Part shown: positions 1 through 6,057 of the stretch, piece after piece
How the letters are laid out: every line of letters starts with the position of its first letter
Numbering within the stretch: position 1 is the first letter of the stretch
From: Lachnospiraceae bacterium
GTDB lineage: Bacteria; Bacillota_A; Clostridia; Lachnospirales; Lachnospiraceae
Assembly (NCBI GenBank): GCA_004556565.1
Contig: SFGN01000119.1
Coordinates: 1 to 7,301, forward strand
Direction of reading: 5' to 3'
DNA: 7,301 bases
The notes under the pieces: generated by a model
What the model was told of the DNA's origin: nothing
The model's database searches: none
What the model saw: only the letters and a program-made list of their open reading frames with translations
Program-made: the position numbers and the translations under genes

Positions 1-1
1 A

Positions 2-718
2 GTTCAAAGTTTTGCCGAAAGTAAAGATTTCAATGAGGTTCGTGCGATTCAAAAAAGAATCCTTGCGGCATACGAACAAGATTTTTCAAAACACGCACCG
101 AACGAGATTGTCCCGAAAATCCGTATGCTTTGGAACAGTATTCCGTCGCAGCTCGCAAGAGAAAATAAGAAGTTTATTTATGGTCTTGTTCGTGAAGGCG
201 GCAGAGCAAGAGAATATGAAACTGCGATTATGTGGCTTTCCGATTGCGGGCTTGTGCACAAGGTCAGTCGTGTTAATGCGGCAGGTATTCCGTTGAAAGC
301 TTATGAGGATTTGAAAGCATTCAAACTTTTCATAGTCGATGTGGGACTCCTCGGCTGTATGACAGGTCTTCGTCAGCGTACACTTCTTGACGGCGATGAC
401 CTTTTCGTTGAATTCAAAGGAGCTTTGACCGAACAATATGTTTGCCAGCAATTAAAAACGGTAGAAGATTTAGGCATTTACTATTACACCAACGACAGAG
501 GTTCTTGCGAAATTGATTTTGTCGTTGATAACGGTGAACAGATTGTTCCTATTGAAGTAAAAGCCGAAACGAACCTGAGAGCAAAGAGTCTCAAAACCTA
601 TCGAGAGAGGTTTGAACCTGAATTGTCTGTTCGTACTTCAATGGCTGATTATAAGAAGGAAGATTGGCTTTTGAATCTGCCGCTGTACGCAATAGAAAAT
701 ATCACGGTCGAATCATAA
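2..718 (+). CDS. AAA ATPase with DUF4143 domain, C-terminal part (5' end outside window)
   Basis: The frame is open from the first complete codon at base 2 to TAA at 716-718, giving 238 residues without a start, so the gene begins upstream. The visible part matches the C-terminal DUF4143 half of AAA_14/DUF4143 ATPases. It has a helical segment around residues 55-85 (GRAREYETAIMWLSDCGLV), then the FKLFIVDVGLL strand-turn, GALTEQYVCQQL, and a nuclease-like core EIDFVV...PIEVKAE. In that core D172, E185 and K187 (partial numbering) sit as in a PD-(D/E)XK fold. Family members are usually near 400 residues, so the missing part should hold the Walker A and B ATPase core. The physiological role of this family is poorly known. 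Its stop overlaps the fic start by one base, which suggests co-translation. Family assignment is confident; function is not. Confidence 0.85.
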   Translation, partial: VQSFAESKDFNEVRAIQKRILAAYEQDFSKHAPNEIVPKIRMLWNSIPSQLARENKKFIYGLVREGGRAREYETAIMWLSDCGLVHKVSRVNAAGIPLKAYEDLKAFKLFIVDVGLLGCMTGLRQRTLLDGDDLFVEFKGALTEQYVCQQLKTVEDLGIYYYTNDRGSCEIDFVVDNGEQIVPIEVKAETNLRAKSLKTYRERFEPELSVRTSMADYKKEDWLLNLPLYAIENITVES

Positions 719-1335
719 TGACAAATAAAATGATATTAGAGAACAGGTTGAACATTACCGATTCAGCCGAACTTGCCTGTGATGAAGAACGCATCAGCAA
801 GAAAAAGGCTGCGGAACTTTTTGAAAAAGGTATTTTAAATAATCTTCCTGTCGGCAAGTTTTCTACATTACAGGCAGTCCATAAGTATCTGTTCGAAGAT
901 ATTTTTGACTTTGCCGGCAAAATCCGCACAGTAAATCTTGCAAAAGGAAATTTTCGCTTTGCGCCGCTTATCTATTTGCAAGCGGCTCTTGATAACATTG
1001 ATAAAATGCCGCAATCGACCTTTAATGAGATAATCGAAAAGTATGTTGAGATGAACATTGCCCACCCTTTCCGTGAGGGAAACGGTCGCAGCACCCGCAT
1101 TTGGCTCGACCATATCTTAAAGAACGAAATCGGCAAGGTTGTCGATTGGAGCAAGGTTGATAAAGAAGATTATCACCTTGCTATGGAGCACAGTCCGATT
1201 AAAGATGTGGAAATCAAAGTGTTGCTGAAAGGTGCGCTTACGGACGAAATCAACAGCCGTGAGGTCTATATGAAAAGCATAGACCAAAGTTATTACTATG
1301 AAGGATTTACAGCCTTTAAAACGGAGGAATTGTAA
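718..1335 (+). CDS. fic: Fic family protein (probable AMP-transferase, self-inhibited class III type)
   Basis: This 205-residue protein has a complete Fic core motif, HPFREGNGRSTR, at residues 116-127: catalytic H116, metal-binding E120, the GNGR anion hole and R127. The segment near 77-86 (GNFRFAPLIY) fits the beta-hairpin flap that positions the target. Fic enzymes typically transfer AMP from ATP to a hydroxyl side chain of a target protein, often as a toxin. Residues 191-196 read SYYYEG, matching the (S/T)xxxE(G/N) inhibitory motif. Its C-terminal place defines class III Fic proteins such as Neisseria meningitidis Fic, so no separate antitoxin is needed. ATG at 718 was chosen: it overlaps the preceding TAA (TAATG), and an upstream in-frame TTG at 664 would add 18 unrelated residues. 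No clear Shine-Dalgarno precedes it, consistent with translational coupling. The target protein is unknown. Confidence 0.9.
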   Translation: MTNKMILENRLNITDSAELACDEERISKKKAAELFEKGILNNLPVGKFSTLQAVHKYLFEDIFDFAGKIRTVNLAKGNFRFAPLIYLQAALDNIDKMPQSTFNEIIEKYVEMNIAHPFREGNGRSTRIWLDHILKNEIGKVVDWSKVDKEDYHLAMEHSPIKDVEIKVLLKGALTDEINSREVYMKSIDQSYYYEGFTAFKTEEL

Positions 1336-1339
1336 AACT

Positions 1340-1371
1340 CCAAAGTGCCACTATACAGTCCCAAAGTGCCA
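1340..1371 (+). repeat. Direct repeat CCAAAGTGCCA, two copies 21 bp apart
   Basis: CCAAAGTGCCA occurs at 1340-1350 and 1361-1371. The repeat period is 21 bp, which is two helical turns and also seven codons. The second copy forms the left arm of the palindrome at 1362-1384, giving three half-sites in all. In the winged-helix frame the two copies read PKCH and PKCQ, so they could also reflect a short amino-acid repeat rather than a protein-binding site. Confidence 0.55.
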
Positions 1372-1384
1372 AATTGGCACTTTG
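1362..1384. promoter_or_regulatory. Perfect 23-bp palindrome, candidate operator
   Basis: Arms CAAAGTGCCAA (1362-1372) and TTGGCACTTTG (1374-1384) are exact reverse complements around a single A at 1373. Odd-length palindromes of this size are typical of sites bound by dimeric winged-helix or HTH repressors. A third copy of the half-site lies at 1341-1350. It could instead fold as a hairpin in RNA, with stem GTGCC/GGCAC and loop AAATT, but no T-tract follows. It overlaps the start of the winged-helix frame and lies just after fic, so autoregulation is possible. No promoter could be identified next to it. Confidence 0.5.
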
Positions 1385-1576
1385 AAAGTACTTGCCGTGT
1401 TAGATTTAATAAAAAATAACCCGTCCGTTAAGCAAACCGAACTTGCAGGACAGACAGGAAAGTCCGTAAGAAGTATAAAGCACATTATTGACTCTCTGAA
1501 AGAGAAGCAATACATCCGTAGAGTTGACGGCAAGCGCTACGTCGAATAGGAAGTTTTGGTTTAACATATAAGAATT

Positions 1577-1580
1577 GAGG
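1577..1580 (+). promoter_or_regulatory. Ribosome binding site GAGG deciding the mrr start
   Basis: GAGG lies eight bases before ATG at 1589. A TTG at 1583 is in the same frame but only two bases from the GAGG, too close to be served by it. ATG 1589 is therefore the preferred start. Confidence 0.65.
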
Positions 1581-1588
1581 TATTGATT

Positions 1589-2494
1589 ATGAATTTAAAG
1601 ACTTTATCTTCAGAAGGAAAAATCGCATATTTGATTAAACCTATCTTGAAAGTATTACAAGAAGCTGGCGGTCAATTAGAGCGTTCTGAAATCAAAGAAC
1701 GCATTGCTGATATGGATGACCAAATTGCTGAATATTCTGTGCTTGAAAAGAAATCAAAGCAAACCGGCAACACATATAAAGAGTTTAATTTCAAGTTTAA
1801 TTTTGCGATTAAAGATTTGTATTTTAATGACTTGTTGACATACACAGATTCATCTCCTATTACTTTAACAGAGAAAGGATTATATCTTGATGTTGATAAG
1901 CTTGATGTTCAAAAAGAAATTATTGAGCCATCCAAGAAGCATTGGGAAGAACTCAGCAAAAACAACAAAAAGAACAAAACTGTTAATGTCAGCGACAATG
2001 AAGAAGAAACTCAAGCCGAAGAAAAAATCAAAGACGATTTCAAGGAAAATTTGCTTACCGCTATTGCTAAAATGTCACCAAAAAAGTTTGAAGCTTTTTC
2101 AAGAGCGTTATTAAACCGTATGGGTGTTGAGTTCACTGAAAAAGGTGTACAAATCAGCAATGACGGTGGTATTGATGGATACGGCTACCATATTGATGCA
2201 AATGATTTCAGAACTACACGTGTTGTCATTCAGTGCAAACGATATAATGTCGCTCCCGTGTCCGAGCCGGAAATCAACCAATTCTTAGGTGCTATGAATA
2301 AGTATCAAGCCGACTAGGGCGTGTTTATCACAAACGGTAGATTTACTAATGCTGCAAGAGTTGCCGCAAGAGAAGGCTCACCCATTACACTGATTGACGG
2401 CAACGAATTAGTAAGACTGGTTATTAGATATGAGCTGTACATCACACCGGTTAAGACTTATGTGTTTGATGAGTTTTACAGTACAGAAGAATAA
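1589..2494 (+). pseudogene. mrr: Mrr-type restriction endonuclease, interrupted by in-frame TAG
   Basis: Mrr proteins are type IV restriction enzymes, generally cutting modified DNA. From ATG 1589 the frame gives 242 residues to TAG at 2315-2317. It then continues in frame for 58 residues to TAA at 2492-2494 with clear Mrr-like sequence (GVFITNGRFTNAARVAAREG, then LIDGNELVRL). Residues about 1-110 form the N-terminal winged-helix Mrr_N-type domain. A charged linker follows at about 123-150. The catalytic domain begins near KMSPKKFEAFSRALL and holds the D196 motif (GGIDG) and Q215-x-K217 (IQCK), the D...QxK active site of this family. The stop falls after the active site but removes the last strand and helices of the fold, so the short product is probably inactive. 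A single change such as AAG to TAG explains it, since family members often have Lys or Arg before GVFIT. Suppression of the amber codon or sequencing error are alternatives. The helicase gene starts 44 bp after the ancestral stop. Confidence 0.85.
2315..2317 (+). other. Premature amber codon inside the mrr reading frame
   Basis: TAG is codon 243 of the 301-codon ancestral frame. Family-like sequence continues directly on both sides with no shift, so this is a point nonsense change and not an indel. No ribosome binding site precedes the nearby GTG at 2321, so independent translation of the tail is unlikely. Confidence 0.85.
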
Positions 2495-2526
2495 TCAATA
2501 TTGTTCGGCTATTTAATCAGCCAAGT

Positions 2527-2530
2527 GGAG
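2527..2530 (+). promoter_or_regulatory. Ribosome binding site GGAG of the helicase gene
   Basis: GGAG lies eight bases before ATG 2539, supporting that start. Just upstream, GGCT (2507-2510) and AGCC (2519-2522) could form a weak four-pair hairpin, too small to call a terminator. Confidence 0.7.
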
Positions 2531-2538
2531 AATGAATT

Positions 2539-5500
2539 ATGCTTACATCTAATCCTGAACAAATTCAAAGACATATAAAAACGCACACTGATCGTTCTGC
2601 AATGGACGAAGCAGCGGTATCTATTTTAAAAACGTTTCTTCGCTCTAATGGCAGAATTAATACAAACTTTGCTTCAAACGACAAATGGCCAAATACAGAT
2701 GGTACCTTTGAATTTGTTACAAATCCTACTATTTCAAGGCAACCCAGACAAAACTTTTTTGTACAAATCAAGGGAACACATTCCTATCAAGAGACAGATG
2801 GATGTATAAAGTATTCGTTGCAAAGTTTAGCTTTTCCGGCGTATATTGCTAATAATATAACACTTGATCCGGGGATTTTATTTCTTGTACTTAATCCGGA
2901 TGAACGAGGAAATGAACGTGTGTTTTGGAAATATATTTCAGCAAATCTTCTAAATGAAATTGATTTTTCCAAAGATAGTGCAACTATTACATTCTTTCCT
3001 GCGGACGAGATTAAAAATACAGAAGAGAGTGTTGAGATATTCTGTAAAAAATTGTCTGAAGTATTAGCAAGACATTTATTCACAAATAAACTTAATTGCC
3101 ACTCGTTTACTCGTAAAGAGGTTGAGTATATCATTAATAGATGTGATAAAGAAATATCCGAGAGTATAGAGAACCTTGCTCGTCCTGACGAAGATTTTGA
3201 TAGTATTTCCGAACAAATTCTTCCTCGATTAGATGATATGTGCAAAGCTGCCTTAATTATGAATTCAATGAGACTTGGTGTTGCACAACCTGATCTTAAA
3301 TTGGCTTGGGAACAGTCTCTTTTGAACATTAACACAAAATACCTGTCTGTATTTTATAAAGGACTAAAGTATATTGAGAACCGAGTTCCGGAAGCTGGTC
3401 AGTCCGGACGACTAATGCAAAAATATTATAATTTTTTGTGGCAAATCAGAAAAGACTTAAAAAACAGCCATGGCATTGATGTCCTTAAAAACCTTGAAGA
3501 ATTAACACCGCCTATTGATGAATTAGATAAACACTATTATACAAGTGTTGCATCATCAGTAGAAAAAGCCGATTTTTCTAAAAGTTATCATTCCAATTCG
3601 AGGTACTATATTCAGAAAAAAGTTCCCTTTTTTATTGGGACAGAGCGATATTATGAAATCACATTACAATTAGCCGGCATCTATGCGACTAAATATAACC
3701 GACTTACGGTTTATACGAAAGAAGATATACCGACCAATTATTCTATTCAAATCAGTTATGCAAACGAAAATATAGATTTGTGGGGAGTAGAATCTAAAAT
3801 TAAAATAATTTCAGATTGGATGGTTTCCATTTCACCTACAAGCTTAAATAAGTTTGCAAAAATATTAAGATTACCTTGTAGTCTTAATTCAAGATATGGA
3901 GAATACCAAGCTCTAATGAGCTTCTTAACAAATACTGGAATTAATTTGCTTGATTTCATAGATTTAAGTCAAAATAAGTTTGATTCAATGATTGAAAGAA
4001 TCTATGCGAAATCAAAGACAACACTTTTCAAAGATATTCTCGTTCATCTCAAGCAAATGTATTCGGAATCAGCCGAATATACCACTGGAAAGAATGTTAT
4101 TCGTTATTTGTTACAGAATTTAAAAGAAGAAACAATAGAAGGCGTTTTGCCAAATGCTTTTGGAAAATGTATGAATGGAAATTTGTATTTAGCAAGTGGT
4201 TGTTATCCGTTTGAGAATAGTCCGTTGCTATCTGATATTCTTGGCGGAAAAACAACAGAAGGGCACAATTTTCGGCATATATTAAATGCTGTCGGGTATG
4301 ACGGACTTGAAGAAGTTAGGCCATATCTCACACTGAAAAATGCAGTTAAGCAAACAGGGGAAATTTATTTTGAACAAGCTGCTATTTCAAGTTCTGATGC
4401 AATTGATAAGTATAATGCACAACTTGATCTATGGGAAAGGCGAAATGGTTACTCTATTTCAGTTGATAATGGCTTTGTGTCTATTGACGCCTACGAAAAA
4501 AATACATTATTTATACTGAGAACACTTATAGAACTTTCACATATTGGAAATAGCGGTCAGAAAGAATTAAATAACAGATTCTTACGTGATAATGCAGGCG
4601 TAATTGAAGATTCTCTAAAGATTGAAGCAATTCGAACTGCGTTTGTGAATTCGCGAGTTTTGTTGATTTATGGAGCAGCGGGCACCGGTAAAACAACACT
4701 GATCAACTATATATCAAATTTGATGTCTGGGCGCAAAAAGCTATTCTTAACAAAAACGCATACCGCAAAGCAAAATCTAATTCGTAGAATTGATAATCCG
4801 GGTACAGGTAGCGAATTTGTTAGTATTGATAGTTTTAATCGTAAAGTTAACCTACCGGACTATGACGTGATTTTTGTTGATGAATGTAGCACTATTGATA
4901 ATCGTAGTATGGCTACGTTTTTTTCCAAGATTCGTTCTGATACTTTCATTGTTTTAGCCGGAGATATTCACCAGATTGAATCTATTGAATTTGGAAATTG
5001 GTTTAGATACGCCAAAGATATTATATGCGTTCCAAGTGCAAATGTAGAGTTACTAAGCACTTGGCGAACAGACGATCAAAATCTTATCAATCTTTGGGAT
5101 GAAGTAAGAAACCACGGAGATTTAATAACTGAAAAACTTGCAATAGATGGGCCGTTCTCTGAGGAAATTGGTCCGGGAATATTTGATAAGGCAGATGAGG
5201 ATGAGGTGGTTCTGTGCCTGAATTATGATGGAAAATTTGGATTAAACAATATGAATACCTACTTGCAAAACGCAAATACATCCTCGAAAGCTGTTTCGTG
5301 GCAAGAATGGACATATAAGATTGGCGATCCGATTTTGTTTAATGAAAGTCAAAGGTTTTCATTGTTATATAACAACCTGAAAGGAAAAATCGTTGACATT
5401 GAGAAGAATGATGATATGATTCGGTTTACCATTGATGTTGCAATGCTTTTGACAGAAAACGATTGCAGACATACCGATATGGAATATATAGAATCATTTG

Positions 5501-5844
5501 AAGAAAGTACACGTATTCGCTTTTGCATTTATTCAAACAAAGATGACGAAACAGATGAGTCAATTAGAGCAAAATGTATTATTCCATTTCAACTTGCTTA
5601 TGCCGTGTCTATTCACAAAGCTCAAGGCTTAGAGTATAATTCGGTAAAAATTGTTATCCCTCAAAGTAATTCTGAAATGATAACGCACGGAATTTTTTAC
5701 ACAGCAATTACTCGTGCAAAGAAAAAGCTGAAAATTTATTGGAGCAAGCAGATAATGCAAGATATTGTCAGTGGATTTGCAAAAGAAGTTTCTATACACA
5801 AAAGCATTGAGATTGTCAAGAAGAAGCTAAACTTAGATATGTAA
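2539..5844 (+). CDS. DUF4365 nuclease-like domain fused to superfamily 1 helicase
   Basis: This 1101-residue protein has no signal peptide or membrane segment and should be cytosolic. Residues about 15-155 match DUF4365, a PD-(D/E)XK-like domain: conserved acidic helix around E24, D54 in WPNTDGTFEF, and Q76-x-K78 in FFVQIKGT. Residues about 160-690 are mostly helical and I cannot assign them. The C-terminal part is an SF1 (RecD/UvrD-like) motor. Walker A is GAAGTGKT (712-719), motif Ia TKTHTAK (738-744), and Walker B VIFVDE (777-782). Motif III is GDIHQ (808-812), followed by STWRTD near 840-845. Motif V is SIHKAQGLEY (1024-1033), and motif VI YTAITRAKK ends the core with R1059 as the likely arginine finger. 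All key residues are present, so the gene looks functional. It probably unwinds and cuts nucleic acid, plausibly foreign DNA, given the restriction-gene neighbourhood. Nuclease-helicase fusions such as staphylococcal Nhi act alone in phage defence, but relatedness to Nhi is untested. It is AT-rich, like the mrr gene before it. Confidence 0.85.
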   Translation: MLTSNPEQIQRHIKTHTDRSAMDEAAVSILKTFLRSNGRINTNFASNDKWPNTDGTFEFVTNPTISRQPRQNFFVQIKGTHSYQETDGCIKYSLQSLAFPAYIANNITLDPGILFLVLNPDERGNERVFWKYISANLLNEIDFSKDSATITFFPADEIKNTEESVEIFCKKLSEVLARHLFTNKLNCHSFTRKEVEYIINRCDKEISESIENLARPDEDFDSISEQILPRLDDMCKAALIMNSMRLGVAQPDLKLAWEQSLLNINTKYLSVFYKGLKYIENRVPEAGQSGRLMQKYYNFLWQIRKDLKNSHGIDVLKNLEELTPPIDELDKHYYTSVASSVEKADFSKSYHSNSRYYIQKKVPFFIGTERYYEITLQLAGIYATKYNRLTVYTKEDIPTNYSIQISYANENIDLWGVESKIKIISDWMVSISPTSLNKFAKILRLPCSLNSRYGEYQALMSFLTNTGINLLDFIDLSQNKFDSMIERIYAKSKTTLFKDILVHLKQMYSESAEYTTGKNVIRYLLQNLKEETIEGVLPNAFGKCMNGNLYLASGCYPFENSPLLSDILGGKTTEGHNFRHILNAVGYDGLEEVRPYLTLKNAVKQTGEIYFEQAAISSSDAIDKYNAQLDLWERRNGYSISVDNGFVSIDAYEKNTLFILRTLIELSHIGNSGQKELNNRFLRDNAGVIEDSLKIEAIRTAFVNSRVLLIYGAAGTGKTTLINYISNLMSGRKKLFLTKTHTAKQNLIRRIDNPGTGSEFVSIDSFNRKVNLPDYDVIFVDECSTIDNRSMATFFSKIRSDTFIVLAGDIHQIESIEFGNWFRYAKDIICVPSANVELLSTWRTDDQNLINLWDEVRNHGDLITEKLAIDGPFSEEIGPGIFDKADEDEVVLCLNYDGKFGLNNMNTYLQNANTSSKAVSWQEWTYKIGDPILFNESQRFSLLYNNLKGKIVDIEKNDDMIRFTIDVAMLLTENDCRHTDMEYIESFEESTRIRFCIYSNKDDETDESIRAKCIIPFQLAYAVSIHKAQGLEYNSVKIVIPQSNSEMITHGIFYTAITRAKKKLKIYWSKQIMQDIVSGFAKEVSIHKSIEIVKKKLNLDM

Positions 5845-5937
5845 AGCAAGTTAATTAAGAAAATGTCCAAGATATCTCCGCACTGTCATTATTCGGGAAG
5901 GTTTTGGGCGTTTTCTTTCATTATGAGCGACTTGCAA
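5845..5937. other. Intergenic stretch between helicase gene and IS
   Basis: I see no gene, no hairpin with a T-tract and no clear promoter here. It holds an 8-bp TTAATTAA palindrome at about 5851-5858, which is likely incidental in AT-rich DNA. It is the flank into which the IS inserted, and the last bases (ACTTGCAA) would be the target duplication if the IS begins at 5938. Confidence 0.6.
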
Positions 5938-5966
5938 GATAAGGTATAATAAGTTGCGCAAATTTA
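5938..5966 (+). repeat. IS left terminal inverted repeat (imperfect)
   Basis: These 29 bases end in the exact 12-mer TGCGCAAATTTA shared with the right end, while the outer 17 match at fewer than half of the positions. The outer start GATAAGGT resembles IS256-type tips as I recall them. The boundary is uncertain by a few bases. Confidence 0.6.
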
Positions 5967-5979
5967 AATAGCAAAAAGA

Positions 5980-6008
5980 GAGACATAGTTTGCAGACTCT
6001 GGTAGAAT
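5980..6008 (+). promoter_or_regulatory. Candidate transposase promoter (extended -10)
   Basis: GAGACA at 5980-5985 matches four of six bases of TTGACA. A 17-base spacer then leads to TAGAAT at 6003-6008, five of six to TATAAT and preceded by TG at the extended -10 position (6000-6001). The start of transcription would be near 6015, giving a leader of about 42 bases that contains the ribosome binding site. The call rests only on consensus matching. Confidence 0.45.
5989..5999 (+). repeat. IS subterminal inverted repeat, left copy
   Basis: TTTGCAGACTC here is the exact reverse complement of 7262-7272. On the right it directly adjoins the terminal 12-mer. On the left it is separated from it by 22 bases (5967-5988). 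Confidence 0.6.
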
Positions 6009-6025
6009 GAAGTCACCACACAGCA

Positions 6026-6045
6026 TTCTGAAAGGTTCTGAAAGG
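6026..6045 (+). repeat. Tandem 10-bp repeat around the ribosome binding site
   Basis: TTCTGAAAGG occurs twice head to tail (6026-6035, 6036-6045). Each copy carries a purine-rich AAAGG. Only the second continues as AAAGGAG (6041-6047), ten bases before ATG 6058, and it is the likely functional Shine-Dalgarno. This supports ATG 6058 over the upstream ATG at 6007. Confidence 0.6.
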
Positions 6046-6057
6046 AGAAAGCAAACT

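Larger units (their letters stand above)
1298..1564 (+). pseudogene. Winged helix-turn-helix fragment, probable remnant of a regulator's C-terminus
   Basis: An open frame runs from ATG 1298 to TAG 1547, but that ATG lies inside fic with no ribosome binding site, and regulator-like sequence only begins near 1355. The supported part is a small winged helix. A leading helix VLAVLDLIKNN is followed by KQTELAGQTG, a recognition helix SVRSIKHIIDSLKEK, and a wing IRRVDGKRY. This resembles the C-terminal tail of AlbA_2/AAA_4-type ATP-binding proteins, which commonly end in a GKR(Y/N)G-W-E-like sequence. Here the frame reads GKRYVE, then TAG, then EVLV and TAA at 1562-1564. The TAG therefore sits where I would expect the conserved Trp (TGG to TAG). 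I read it as the leftover 3' end of a lost gene. A very short functional DNA-binding protein cannot be excluded. Family comparison is from memory. Confidence 0.5.

Noticed and set aside
86..451. 121-residue open frame on the minus strand
   Set aside because: It is opposite the well-supported DUF4143 frame and has no family features.
1323..1335. GGAGG followed by TTG TAA as a programmed +1 frameshift joining fic to the winged helix
   Set aside because: TTG slipping to TGT would pair poorly, unlike the CTT-T slippery site of prfB, and the Fic protein already ends naturally after its inhibitory motif.
1362..1384. Palindrome as a rho-independent terminator for fic
   Set aside because: The stem is followed by GAAAGTACTT rather than a T-tract, and the coding-like frame continues through it; an operator fits better.
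1567..1572. TATAAG as a promoter -10 for mrr
   Set aside because: No -35 element lies at 16-18 bases upstream, and transcription would start within the ribosome binding site.
2321..2494. Restart at GTG 2321 producing the Mrr tail as a separate peptide
   Set aside because: No Shine-Dalgarno sequence precedes it, and the tail alone is only the end of a fold.
2787..3335. 182-residue open frame on the minus strand
   Set aside because: It lies wholly inside the helicase coding frame, shows no recognisable domain and has no ribosome binding site support; it is a shadow frame.
5945..5950. Perfect TATAAT as the transposase promoter -10
   Set aside because: The hexamer at the proper distance upstream (about 5921-5927) matches the -35 consensus poorly, and it lies in the IS tip. 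The extended -10 at 6003 is the better candidate, though use of this one is not excluded.
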